DNA of 33,958 bases, from NCBI GenBank assembly GCA_041178225.1, contig JBEGVV010000209.1:1-33958 (forward strand). The letters run 5' to 3'. The number at the start of each line of letters is the position of its first letter. The first letter of the stretch is position 1. This DNA is from CAIOSQ01 sp041178225. Lineage in GTDB: Bacteria; Pseudomonadota; Alphaproteobacteria; CACIAM-22H2. Position numbers and translations under genes: made by a program. Shown here one piece after another: positions 23,074 to 31,066 of the stretch. A model generated the notes under the pieces. That model saw nothing but the letters and a program-made list of their open reading frames with translations. It was not told the origin of the DNA and did no database searches.

Positions 23074-26013
23074 TCACGCCGCGCGGATCTGGCAGAGCGT
23101 GACCTTGGTTTCCTGCATGCCGGTGACCGGGTCGTAGCCGTAGGTGGTCACGGCGTTCACCGATTCGCCCAGCACGATCGGGTCGGTGCCCTGCGGGTAC
23201 TTCCGGCGCTGGTCCTCGTTCATGAACCAGCCGGCGAAGTGGAACGGCATCCAGGCGACGCCGCGGCCGACGCGCTCGGTGACGAGCGCCTTCATCCGCG
23301 TCCACTTGCCCTCCGGCATCTCCGGGCCGGCGACCAGCACCCACTGGCCGTCCTTGATGCCGCGCGAGGCCGCGTCCGCCGGGTTGATCTCGACGAACAT
23401 GTCCTGCTGCAGCTCGGCCAGCCACTTGTTCGAGCGGGTCTCCTCGCCGCCACCCTCGTACTCGACCAGTCGGCCGGAGGAGAGGATGATCGGGAAGCGC
23501 TCGAAGGCCTTCTTGTCGACGCCGGCCTTCTGGATCGAGGCGCCGATATTGGCCATGCGCAGCTGGCGACCATCCGGCAGGGCCGGGTACTTGGCGACCA
23601 GGTCGGCGCGCGGCGTGTAGATCGGCTCGCGATGGATGGGCACGGGGTCCGGGAGGTTCCACGCCGCGGCGCGGGCCTTGCCGTTGCCGTAGGGGATGAC
23701 GCCCTTCTCCATGCAGACGCGCTGGATGCCGCCCGAGAGGTCGATCGACCAGCTGACGCCATCGGGGTTGTTGCCGCCGACGCGCTGGATGGTCGCCGTC
23801 TCCTCGGCCGTCAGCAGCGAGTCCCAGCCAAGGCGCTTGAACACGCCGTAGGTGAACTCCGGATAGGGGCCCTTGATCTCCGAGCCCTCCGACCAGGAAT
23901 TCTCGGCCAGCAGCGTCTTGCCCTCGTGCTCGAGGCCGAAGCGCGCACGGAACGTGCCGCCGCCGTCCTTAACATGGAGGTTCGCGTTGTAGAGGATGTG
24001 CGTGCCCGGATGCTTGATCTCGGGCGTGCCCCAGCACGGCCAGGGCAGGCCGTAGTAGTCGCCCTTGTTCGGGCCGTCCTTGGCGCGCAGCGTGACGAGG
24101 TCGAAGTCGCCCTGGTTCGCCATGTGCGACTTCAGGCGCTCGGGCGACTGGCCCGTGTAGCCCGTCGACCAGCCACCGCGGTTGATCTCGCGCAGCAGCG
24201 ATTCGGCGACCGGCTTCTTGTCCTTGACCTCGATGTTGCGGAACATCCTGTCGGCGAAGCCCAGCTTCTCGGCGAGCAGGTAGATCGTCTCGTAGTCGTT
24301 CTTCGACTCGAAGATCGGCTCGACGAACTTCTCGCCCCACTGGATCGACCGGTTGGAGGCGGTACGGGAGCCGTCGGCCTCGAACTGCGTGCAGATCGGC
24401 AGCAGGTAGGTGTTGTCCTTGCGCTCGCCGAGCACCGCGAAGGTGGTCGGGTGCGGGTCGGCGACGACCAGCAACTCGAGGCGCGAGAGGCCCTTCGCCA
24501 CCTCGGGCATGCGGGTCACGGTGTTGCCGCCGTGGCCGAACACGACCATGCCCTTGATGTTGTCGCGCTGGTCGACCTGCTCGGCCGGCTGCAGCGCGGC
24601 ATCGAACCAGCGCGTGCTCGGGATGCCCGAGGTCTCCATGTTCTGCTTGCGCGTGCGCGCCGGGCGGCCGCCCTTGGCGGGCACCTCGTCGAAGCGCGAC
24701 TGCAGCCACTCGTAGTCCTCGCCCCAGACGCGCGACCAGTGGCGCCACGCGCCCTCGACCAGCCCGTAGTAGAGCGGCAGGTTGCCGACATCGAGGCCGA
24801 AATCCGTCGCGCCCTGCACGTTGCAGTGGCCGCGGAAGATGTTGGCGCCCGTGCCGGCCGAGCCGACATTGCCGGTGGCCAGGAGCAGGTTGCAGAAGGC
24901 GCGCACGTTGGCCGTGCCGACCGTCTTCTGCGTGGCGCCCATGCACCAGATCAGCGTCGAGGGCTTCTGCGTGGCGAAGAGCTCGGCGACGCGGCGCAGC
25001 TGCGCGCCCGGCACGCCGGTGACGCGCTCGACCTCCTCGGGGTTCCACTTCTCGACCTCGGCCTGGACGCGCTCCATGCCGTGGACGCGCTTGGCGATGA
25101 AGTCCTTGTCCTCCCAGCCATTCTTGAAGATGTGCCACATGATGCCCCACATCACCGGGATGTCGGTGCCGGGGCGGATGCGGACATACTCGGTGGCGTG
25201 GGCCGCGGTGCGCGTCATGCGCGGGTCGATGACGATCATGTTGGCCCGGTTGATCTCCTTGCCCGACAGCACGTGCTGCAGGGAGACCGGGTGGGCCTCG
25301 GCGGGGTTGCCGCCCATGATGATCATCGTCTTGGCGTTGCGGATGTCGTTGTAGCTGTTGGTCTGGGCGCCGTAGCCCCAGGTGTTCGCGACGCCCGCGA
25401 CGGTGGTCGAGTGGCAGATGCGCGCCTGGTGGTCGACCGAGTTCGTGCCCCAGTAGGCGGCGAACTTGCGGAAGAGATACGCGCCCTCGTTCGAGAACTT
25501 CGCCGAGCCGAGCAGGAACACGCTGTCAGCGCCCGACTTCTCGCGGATCTGGGCCATCCTGTCGCCGATCTCGTTGATCGCGACCTGCCAGCTGATGCGC
25601 TGCCACTGCCCGTTGACGAGCTTCATCGGGTACTTGATGCGGCGGTCGCCGTGCACGAGCTCGCGCACCGAGGCGCCCTTGGCGCAATGGGTGCCGCGGT
25701 TGATCGGGCTGTCCCAGGCCGGCTCCTGGCCGACCCACACGCCGTTCTGGATCTCGCCGATCACCGTGCAGCCCACCGAGCAGTGGGTGCAGATGTTCTT
25801 GCGCAGCGTGACGGGCACGCCCGGCTTCATCGGGCCGGCCTCGGCCTTGCGGACCGCCCCGAGCTGCACCGCGCCGATCGCGGCGATGCCGCCGGCGGCG
25901 AGGCCGGAGCGGCGGAGGAAGGCGCGGCGGTCGAGGACCCCCGAGCTCATGCCAGCGGCGACGGCCGCGAGGCGGGAACGGGAAGCTTCCCCGGTCTTGC
26001 GCTTGGTCAGCAT
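23074..26013 (-). CDS. Formate dehydrogenase alpha (catalytic) subunit, molybdopterin, Cys-type
   Basis: This 979-residue Mo/W-bis-MGD enzyme oxidises formate to CO2. A TAT leader (DRRAFLRRSGLAAGG, residues 28-42) places it in the periplasm. The N-terminal 4Fe-4S cluster is bound by Cys75, Cys78, Cys82 and Cys110. The metal ligand is Cys200 in HQARICHSTTV, where many relatives have selenocysteine; its codon is TGC, so no selenocysteine machinery is needed. The following NTWGYGAQTNSYNDIRNA and MGGNPAEAHPVS are typical cofactor-binding stretches. ATG 26013 has GAGGAGG upstream. The small TAT-target gene ends 13 bases upstream, and the beta subunit follows. Confidence 0.96.
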   Translation of the reverse strand: MLTKRKTGEASRSRLAAVAAGMSSGVLDRRAFLRRSGLAAGGIAAIGAVQLGAVRKAEAGPMKPGVPVTLRKNICTHCSVGCTVIGEIQNGVWVGQEPAWDSPINRGTHCAKGASVRELVHGDRRIKYPMKLVNGQWQRISWQVAINEIGDRMAQIREKSGADSVFLLGSAKFSNEGAYLFRKFAAYWGTNSVDHQARICHSTTVAGVANTWGYGAQTNSYNDIRNAKTMIIMGGNPAEAHPVSLQHVLSGKEINRANMIVIDPRMTRTAAHATEYVRIRPGTDIPVMWGIMWHIFKNGWEDKDFIAKRVHGMERVQAEVEKWNPEEVERVTGVPGAQLRRVAELFATQKPSTLIWCMGATQKTVGTANVRAFCNLLLATGNVGSAGTGANIFRGHCNVQGATDFGLDVGNLPLYYGLVEGAWRHWSRVWGEDYEWLQSRFDEVPAKGGRPARTRKQNMETSGIPSTRWFDAALQPAEQVDQRDNIKGMVVFGHGGNTVTRMPEVAKGLSRLELLVVADPHPTTFAVLGERKDNTYLLPICTQFEADGSRTASNRSIQWGEKFVEPIFESKNDYETIYLLAEKLGFADRMFRNIEVKDKKPVAESLLREINRGGWSTGYTGQSPERLKSHMANQGDFDLVTLRAKDGPNKGDYYGLPWPCWGTPEIKHPGTHILYNANLHVKDGGGTFRARFGLEHEGKTLLAENSWSEGSEIKGPYPEFTYGVFKRLGWDSLLTAEETATIQRVGGNNPDGVSWSIDLSGGIQRVCMEKGVIPYGNGKARAAAWNLPDPVPIHREPIYTPRADLVAKYPALPDGRQLRMANIGASIQKAGVDKKAFERFPIILSSGRLVEYEGGGEETRSNKWLAELQQDMFVEINPADAASRGIKDGQWVLVAGPEMPEGKWTRMKALVTERVGRGVAWMPFHFAGWFMNEDQRRKYPQGTDPIVLGESVNAVTTYGYDPVTGMQETKVTLCQIRAA

Positions 26014-26026
26014 GTGGAATGCCTCC

Positions 26027-26242
26027 TCAGTAGCGGTTCGTCGCGTAGAAGCGACGGACATGTTCGGTCTCGCGATAGCGCGCCTTGCGCGCCTCGTCGC
26101 GCTTCTCCGTGGCGGCGGCCGGCTGGCCTGCCGTCGCGACGGTGGCGACCGCGGCGGCGCTGGCGATGCCCGCGCCCTTCAGGAAGAAGCGGCGCCCCTC
26201 CGCGGGGGCGGCGCCTGCCTTGTCGTCCTTCCTCGTGCCCAT
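26027..26242 (-). CDS. Formate dehydrogenase region TAT-target small protein
   Basis: This 71-residue protein has a twin-arginine leader (GRRFFLKGAGIASAAAVATVATAG, about residues 16-39) and a short tail ending YRETEHVRRFYATNRY. The family (formate dehydrogenase region TAT target) is usually found directly upstream of fdhA-type genes, as here, 13 bases before it. Its function is not known; a role in assembly or export of the enzyme is likely from context. ATG 26242 is preceded by GAGGAGGACAAGG. It lies 55 bases after the TorD-like gene and should share its promoter. Confidence 0.88.
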   Translation of the reverse strand: MGTRKDDKAGAAPAEGRRFFLKGAGIASAAAVATVATAGQPAAATEKRDEARKARYRETEHVRRFYATNRY

Positions 26243-26297
26243 GTGCCTTGTCCTCCTCGTCTGACTTGTCACGGGCCCAGGCCCTCGCGCGCCGCGA

Positions 26298-27074
26298 TCA
26301 CGCGGCGAGCGAGAATGCCTCGGCCTCGATTTCCATGAATGCGCGGCCGAGCTGGCCGACCGCGCGGTAGAACTTCGCGCTCTTCGCCGACTCGAGGTCG
26401 GAGAAGAAGCGGGCCGCCCATGGCTTCAGGTGGCGCTCGAAGAAGCGCCGCTCGGCGGCCTCGTCGCCGCCGAAGCGACGCAGCGCCAGGCCCGACATGA
26501 TCTCGAAGAGCATGCCGATGTGGTCCTCGGGCTCGCTGATGTTCTCGCTGCGCTCGATGCCCAGCGCCTGCAGGTCCTCGCGGACCCGCGCCAGGGGCCG
26601 CTCGTGCAGGAAGCCCGTGAGGTAGTAGGAGCCGTAGGGGAGCAGCTCGCCCCGCCCGAGGCCGATGAAGAGCGCGAAATACTCGCTCTGCACCGCGGAA
26701 ACGTCGGCACCCGCAGCGGCGGCGAGCTCGAGATGCGCCATGCCGATGGCCGTCGCGTCGCCGCGCAGGCGGGCGAGCTGGCCGAGGGTCTCGGCCGAGG
26801 GCGGCGACATCAGGAGGTGGGACAGGAGCGCGTATTCCTCGGCGCGGGCGCGATCGACGGGGTTCACCGCGACGGCGTCGCCCAAGCCGCCATAGAGGTC
26901 CGGGCGCAGCGCCGAGCGGGAGACGCCGGTCGCCGCCTCGACGGCGACAACGCGATCGGATGGCACGCGAGTCCAGGAAGAGACGGAAGGCTGGGCGATG
27001 CCAAGCGCCCGGGCGAGCGCGCCAACGCCCCCCGCCGCCTCGATCGCCTGGTTCAGCCCGCTGTCTCGCGCCAT
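26298..27074 (-). CDS. TorD-family chaperone with an N-terminal YdaS/Cro-like DNA-binding domain
   Basis: This 258-residue protein combines two domains. Residues 1-62 match a YdaS/Cro-type helix-turn-helix (AIEAAGGVGALARALGIAQPSVSSWTRVPSDRVVAVEAATGVSRSALRPDLY). Residues 75-250 match TorD/DmsD redox-enzyme maturation chaperones (SEYFALFIGLGRGELLPYGSYY and SENISEPEDHIGMLFEIM, with the typical EPEDHIG). TorD proteins bind the TAT leader of molybdoenzymes and keep them unfolded until cofactor is loaded; here the client should be the alpha subunit two genes downstream. The HTH suggests it also senses assembly state and controls transcription. A promoter with a perfect inverted repeat lies about 50 bases upstream. 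The dual role is inference. Confidence 0.9.
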   Translation of the reverse strand: MARDSGLNQAIEAAGGVGALARALGIAQPSVSSWTRVPSDRVVAVEAATGVSRSALRPDLYGGLGDAVAVNPVDRARAEEYALLSHLLMSPPSAETLGQLARLRGDATAIGMAHLELAAAAGADVSAVQSEYFALFIGLGRGELLPYGSYYLTGFLHERPLARVREDLQALGIERSENISEPEDHIGMLFEIMSGLALRRFGGDEAAERRFFERHLKPWAARFFSDLESAKSAKFYRAVGQLGRAFMEIEAEAFSLAA

Positions 27075-27122
27075 GCCTTGCGTCCGCGTCCCTGCCGATG
27101 CGCCCTTGCCGGGCTTTCGATG

Positions 27123-27150
27123 ACCATAGGTCGCGCCTATGGACAGTCAA
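27123..27150 (-). promoter_or_regulatory. Promoter and operator of the formate dehydrogenase operon
   Basis: On the minus strand, TTGACT (27150-27145) and TATGGT (27128-27123) are spaced by 16 bases, a good sigma-70-like promoter about 50 bases before the TorD-fusion start. A perfect inverted repeat (CCATAGG, 5-base spacer, CCTATGG; 27124-27142) occupies the spacer and -10, so a bound protein would block RNA polymerase. The HTH of the first gene product is the obvious candidate. Confidence 0.6.
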
Positions 27151-27234
27151 CGCCGTGAGTAGACCGTATTTCCGGGCGTTACAACCGGAAGATTACTGAG
27201 GATTTCCGGCCTTCGGCGACGATGGCCCGCCCTG

Positions 27235-28056
27235 TCAGGCGGGCATCGCGCCGCCGTGCCGCCGGGCCGGGGCGCGGGCCGGCTCCCTTTCGGCGGCCGG
27301 CGAGGCGCCGAAATCGCCCGATGCCCGCCCGGGTTCGCCGCCGGGTGCCTGCGCGAGGGCCGTCACGGCCGGCGCCCCCGCCTCGCCCCCGGCATCGGGT
27401 CCCGGCAGCGCGAGGGAGGGCTGCGCGGCGGCGGGATCGGCCTGCGCCACGTCCCCGGCCGCAGCGGCCTGGCCGGCGGCATCGCCCTCGCCCTCCGCCG
27501 CGGGCGCGCCAGCGACCTCGGGCCCGGGCGCGGGCAACTCCCCGGGCTCGCCAGGCGCGTCAGGCGACCCGGCCGGAAGCGCGGGCGCGTCTACCCGCTC
27601 CTCGCTGTCGAAGCGGGCGAAGATCTGGCGCAGCGTCGACTGCACCTCCTCGGCGCTGGGCGGTGGCCCGCCACCCGGGATCCCGCCGGGGACGTGCCAG
27701 TTGTGCGCGTAGTCGAGGGCCGGGTCGACATAGCCGCGGATGCCGGGATCGAGCAGCCAGAGCCGCGCCAGCGCGGCGCTGCGCAGGGCCTGCGGCACGA
27801 GCGGATGCATGAAGGGGCGGAAGTCGCTGTCCGGCGCGAGGTCCTCGATTCGCGGCAGGCGGGCGACGACCTCCTCGCGCTCGCGCTCCTCCGCCTCGCG
27901 CGCGGCAGCCTCGCGCGCAGCGGCCTCCGCCGCGCGGGCTGCCTCGGCCGCGCGCGCGGCGGCCTGTTCGGCCTCCGTGGGCGGCGGCGGCGCCTGCCTC
28001 GACGCCTCCTTCTTGAGGCGGGACCAGCGCGAGAGGAAGCCGTCCTCGCGCGCCAT
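27235..28056 (-). CDS. DUF3306 protein
   Basis: This 273-residue protein matches DUF3306. The opening EDGFLSRWSRLKKEA is followed by an Ala/Glu/Arg-rich stretch at about residues 28-65, probably a charged helix or coiled coil. The conserved core comes next (LAPDSDFRPFMHPLVPQALRSAALARLWLLDPGIRGYVDPALDYAHNWHVPGG, about 72-125). The last 130 residues are Ala/Pro/Gly-rich and look disordered. No signal peptide or metal site is seen. The family occurs almost only beside formate dehydrogenase genes, but its role is unknown. Its start overlaps the DUF3305 stop (TGATG), so the two are translationally coupled. Confidence 0.87.
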   Translation of the reverse strand: MAREDGFLSRWSRLKKEASRQAPPPPTEAEQAAARAAEAARAAEAAAREAAAREAEEREREEVVARLPRIEDLAPDSDFRPFMHPLVPQALRSAALARLWLLDPGIRGYVDPALDYAHNWHVPGGIPGGGPPPSAEEVQSTLRQIFARFDSEERVDAPALPAGSPDAPGEPGELPAPGPEVAGAPAAEGEGDAAGQAAAAGDVAQADPAAAQPSLALPGPDAGGEAGAPAVTALAQAPGGEPGRASGDFGASPAAEREPARAPARRHGGAMPA

Positions 28057-28580
28057 CACTCCTCCGTGGCGAAGGGATCGCGCGCGATCGGTGCGCGACG
28101 CCCGAGCGAATCCGGATCCTGGCGGTTGCGCTTGCGCTTGAAGAACTCGCGCTCGACATGATTGGCCGCGAAGAACGCGGCGACCTCGGCGGCGATCGGA
28201 GGCGGCATGGCGAAGGCGGCGACGACGTCGCCGACGCCCTCGGCCATCGCCTCGCCCTCGTAGGGATCGACCGTCGCGCCGATCACCTCGAGCCTTTCCT
28301 CGCCCTCGGGCCCTGGTCCGGGGCGCAGCTGCACCCAGATCCGCGGCTCGGGCGATTCGAGGTTGTCCCGGTAATGCGCGGTCTCCGCGGGGTGGAGCTG
28401 CAGCGTGGCCGGCCCGGCGTAGAAGCTCTCGCTGCCGGCGCTTCCGCCAAGGCTGGTCCAGGGCGCGACGGGCGGCGCGGCGGGCAGGATCATGCCCGGC
28501 AGCCATTCATGCGTGGCGAAGGGGCCGGTCGAGGCGCGCTTCACCACGACCACGCCGACGTTGAGCCATTCGCCGTTCAT
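28056..28580 (-). CDS. DUF3305 protein
   Basis: This 174-residue protein matches DUF3305: WLNVGVVVVKRASTGPFATHEWLPGMILP near the start, ETAHYRDNLESPEPRIWVQLRP in the middle and EFFKRKRNRQDPDS near the end. It appears soluble and cytoplasmic, with no cysteine cluster and no known catalytic motif. Co-occurrence with DUF3306 and formate dehydrogenase suggests a part in enzyme maturation, which is inference. ATG 28580 has GAGG 7 bases upstream and follows the DUF6352 stop by 10 bases. Confidence 0.88.
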   Translation of the reverse strand: MNGEWLNVGVVVVKRASTGPFATHEWLPGMILPAAPPVAPWTSLGGSAGSESFYAGPATLQLHPAETAHYRDNLESPEPRIWVQLRPGPGPEGEERLEVIGATVDPYEGEAMAEGVGDVVAAFAMPPPIAAEVAAFFAANHVEREFFKRKRNRQDPDSLGRRAPIARDPFATEE

Positions 28581-28590
28581 CGCGCGCGCC

Positions 28591-29604
28591 TCAGGACGGC
28601 CGGCCGGCGCCGCCGGCCAGCGGAAGGCCGGTCAGCAGGTTCTGCGGCTTGAGGCGCACGACATGGTCGGGCGTCTCGGCGAGCAGCAGCCAGACCGGAT
28701 GGCCCTTCGCCACCGGCATCACGCCCGATTCGTCGGCGAAGGCGAGGCTGAACACGGCGACGATCCGCTCCTGGTCGCCCGGCCTGGCCTTGCCGCCGCG
28801 CCAGAGCGCGTTGCCGATGCGGCTCGCCTCGGCGTCGAGGCCGACGAACCAGCGCCAGTCCTCGTCGTGCATGCCGCGCTCCGGCTTCACCAGCGTCTCG
28901 ACGCCGAGCATGTGCCGGATCCAGGCCTCGATCGCGCGCGCCAGGCCCTCGCGGCTCCTCGGGTTCCCGCCGAGGTTCAGCGCCATGGTGAAGGCGTCCG
29001 AGCGGCTCCAGTAGGTCCAGGCCGTCTCGTCGGTCATGACGTCGAGCTCGCCGGCGGCGGGGCCGGCGAACATCGCGGCGAGCGGCGCGGCATGGCGGTC
29101 GACCTCCGCCTCCTCGATGCGCTCGGCGTCCGCGAGCAGCAGCGCGCCGTCGCGGACGCTCGCGCGCTGCGGCCGGAAGAAGAGCTCGCCCGCGCGCAGC
29201 ACGTAGGGATCGTCGCATCCGTCGAGCGCGTTGCGCAGGATGAGGTGCGCGAGGTGGTTCATGAACAGCGGCGGCACGCCCGCGGCGCCGTTGCGCGCGA
29301 TGTCGAGATAGGCGGCCTCGATGCTGGCCGCGCGCAGCAGCCGGGCGCGGAAGCCGAGCATGAACTCCCAGTTCTCGCGCGCGTCGGCATCGGCGATCGC
29401 CGCGACCTCCGCGGCCTCGACGACGCGGCGCGGATCGCCCATCAGCGCCGCATGCAGCGCGCGCTCGGCGGCGCAGGCCTCGGGCGGCGGCTTGAGCTCG
29501 GGCCGCGCGAGATAGGCGAGCAGCAGTTCGTCGCTCACCTCGAGCCCGCCATCCGCGCGGCGGCGCGTCATGTGGTGGCCGCTCGAGACCCAGAATTCCC
29601 TCAT
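28591..29604 (-). CDS. DUF6352 protein
   Basis: This 337-residue protein opens MREFWVSSGHHMTRRRADGG and contains NHLAHLILRNALDGCDDPYVLRAGELFFRPQRAS and DAFTMALNLGGNPRSREGLARAIEAWIRHML, features of the DUF6352 family found with formate dehydrogenase genes. It looks soluble and mostly helical, with no signal peptide and no recognisable cofactor motif. The start at 29604 overlaps the upstream DUF6505 stop by 4 bases (ATGA), showing tight translational coupling. Function is unknown; the conserved neighbourhood points to formate dehydrogenase biogenesis. Confidence 0.85.
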   Translation of the reverse strand: MREFWVSSGHHMTRRRADGGLEVSDELLLAYLARPELKPPPEACAAERALHAALMGDPRRVVEAAEVAAIADADARENWEFMLGFRARLLRAASIEAAYLDIARNGAAGVPPLFMNHLAHLILRNALDGCDDPYVLRAGELFFRPQRASVRDGALLLADAERIEEAEVDRHAAPLAAMFAGPAAGELDVMTDETAWTYWSRSDAFTMALNLGGNPRSREGLARAIEAWIRHMLGVETLVKPERGMHDEDWRWFVGLDAEASRIGNALWRGGKARPGDQERIVAVFSLAFADESGVMPVAKGHPVWLLLAETPDHVVRLKPQNLLTGLPLAGGAGRPS

Positions 29605-30179
29605 CGCGTTCCCTTTCCGGGGCGTGCGCCACCGCCTGCGAGGCCGACGAGGTCGACGCGCTCCGCCGGTTCCTGGGCGTCGTCGGCCGCGTCGGAGGCG
29701 ACGAAGCCGAACACGTTGCCGTAGCGCGTCTGCGCGCCCTCGCCGGGCGTGCGGGCATGCAGCGTGCGGAAGCGCTCGGTGATGCCGTCCTCCTCCGCGC
29801 GGCGCTCGACCGCGACGAGCGTGTTCACGGGATGCGCCGCGAGTTCGGCGGCATAGGCGATCTCCTCCGCCGCGGCGGCGCGCGCGGCATCGATGTCGGG
29901 CGCGCCGAGGACATCGAGCAGACGCGCGGCGAGCGCCTCGACGGCGGCGTCGCGCTCGGCCTCCGTCGCCTCGCTCACCACCGCGAGCGTCGACCAGCCG
30001 AAGCTGCCGATGCCGAGGATGCCGGAGCGGAAGGCCGCGCGCTCCTTGCCGTCGAGCGTCGCGGGGTCGGCGTCCCAGAACATGAAGCCGCCCGCGACCG
30101 CCCACTCGCCGGGCTCCGCGGCCTTCGCGAAGACGAAGCCGTCCGAGGGATCGAGGCGGATGGTGCGCAGGAGCTTCAC
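29601..30179 (-). CDS. DUF6505 protein
   Basis: This 192-residue protein begins KLLRTIRLDPSDGFVFAKAAEPGEWAVAGGFMFWD, matching DUF6505. It is acidic and Ala-rich with no membrane segment or known active site. The start is GTG 30179, overlapping the stop of the ligase-like gene by 4 bases (GTGA), and its own stop overlaps the DUF6352 start (ATGA). This chain of overlaps implies near-stoichiometric production of the three proteins. No function is known. Confidence 0.83.
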   Translation of the reverse strand: MKLLRTIRLDPSDGFVFAKAAEPGEWAVAGGFMFWDADPATLDGKERAAFRSGILGIGSFGWSTLAVVSEATEAERDAAVEALAARLLDVLGAPDIDAARAAAAEEIAYAAELAAHPVNTLVAVERRAEEDGITERFRTLHARTPGEGAQTRYGNVFGFVASDAADDAQEPAERVDLVGLAGGGARPGKGTR

Positions 30180-30937
30180 AGCAGCGGCTCCCCCGTCGAC
30201 TGGTCGAGCCAGGCCGGATGGCCGGCGAGCGCGGCGCGCAGCGCCTCGCGCGAGGCCACGCGCCCGTCGGCGCCGGTCACGATCAGGTCGCCCGCGGCGT
30301 CGATGCCGCGGCGCGCGTCGCCAGGGGCCGGGCGGCCCGGCAGGCGCGCGAGGTAGGCCTCGCCCGCGGGACGGAACCCGTGCTCGCGCCAGGAATCGAC
30401 GCCCGCCATGAGGTGCCGCGCGAAGGCGCCGACGATATCGGCCGCGTCGGGCTGCTCGAAGCCCTCCTCCTCGAGGCCGGTGGCGTCGGGCGTGGCGCCG
30501 CCCTCGTACATCGCCGAGACGGTCAGCCGGATCATGGCGCCGAAGACCAGCCATCCCGGCACCTCGTGCTCGGCGACGCCGGCGGGCCAGGCGAGCCGCC
30601 CGCCGCCGACGAGGCCGCGGTCCACGAGGATCGAGCCGGGCCAGGTGAATTCCAGGGGCTTCTCCGGCGGCATGCGCGCGGCGAGCGTGTCGCCCAGCGC
30701 GTTCATGCCGGCGAAGAACGCGCGGCGCGCCGGGGCCAGCGGTTCGTCGGGCTCCAGCACCACCGCGAACTCCGCCATGTTCGCGCGGCGCGACCACACG
30801 AGCGTGCCCGCGCCGGCCTCGGGGGCGATGGCACAGGCATGCGCGAAGGCGTCGCCGACCTCGCGCAGCGCCACGAGCTCGAAGCCGGGCGGCAGGTCGG
30901 GAAGTCCGGTGCTGGCGTCGTAGCTGGCTGCTGCCAA
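30176..30937 (-). CDS. Biotin/lipoate protein ligase-like protein with an altered active site
   Basis: This 253-residue protein has the biotin/lipoate A/B ligase fold in its first 180 residues (AGAGTLVWSRRANMAEFAVVLEPDEPL, then EFTWPGSILVDRGLVGGGRLAWP). A C-terminal DUF4444-like region follows (ADGRVASREALRAALAGHPAWL). In BirA the corresponding signature is KWPNDLYLQDRKLAG; here WPGSI replaces WPNDL and no lysine occupies the KLAG position, so ordinary biotin transfer is doubtful. The start is TTG 30937 with GAGG 8 bases upstream. It begins the accessory gene chain and is divergent from the multi-cluster ferredoxin. A role in formate dehydrogenase maturation is inferred from context. Confidence 0.82.
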   Translation of the reverse strand: MAAASYDASTGLPDLPPGFELVALREVGDAFAHACAIAPEAGAGTLVWSRRANMAEFAVVLEPDEPLAPARRAFFAGMNALGDTLAARMPPEKPLEFTWPGSILVDRGLVGGGRLAWPAGVAEHEVPGWLVFGAMIRLTVSAMYEGGATPDATGLEEEGFEQPDAADIVGAFARHLMAGVDSWREHGFRPAGEAYLARLPGRPAPGDARRGIDAAGDLIVTGADGRVASREALRAALAGHPAWLDQSTGEPLL

Positions 30938-30992
30938 GGGCTTGTCCTCGCCGTGCGGTGCCCCACCTCGCGGGCGCGCCGCCGCGCCGGGC

Positions 30993-31021
30993 TTGGTGCC
31001 GGCTCGGGGCGTCTATATACG
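30993..31021 (+). promoter_or_regulatory. Candidate promoter of the multi-cluster ferredoxin gene
   Basis: TTGGTG at 30993-30998 and TATACG at 31016-31021 are 17 bases apart (TATATA at 31014 is an alternative -10). They sit in the 129-base divergent gap, leaving a 5' leader of about 40 bases. The A/T-rich patch stands out from the surrounding GC-rich sequence. Confidence 0.45.
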
Positions 31022-31066
31022 GGGCGCGGCGCGGAAGAAAAGCCGCTGCGGACCTAGGGAGAGGAC

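Noticed and set aside
25414..25416. Possible selenocysteine codon in formate dehydrogenase
   Set aside because: The metal-ligand codon reads TGC (Cys200) on the minus strand, not TGA, so no SECIS element is required.
22882..26370. Long open frame of 1162 codons on the plus strand, antisense to the formate dehydrogenase alpha and beta genes
   Set aside because: Its translation is Arg/Ala/Asp/His-rich without any domain. Long antisense frames are common in DNA of about 70% GC, and the minus strand encodes full-length recognisable subunits.
27075..27234. Molybdenum-cofactor riboswitch upstream of the TorD-fusion gene
   Set aside because: The leader after the predicted promoter is only about 45 bases, too short, and no conserved aptamer pattern was recognised; the palindrome fits a protein operator better.
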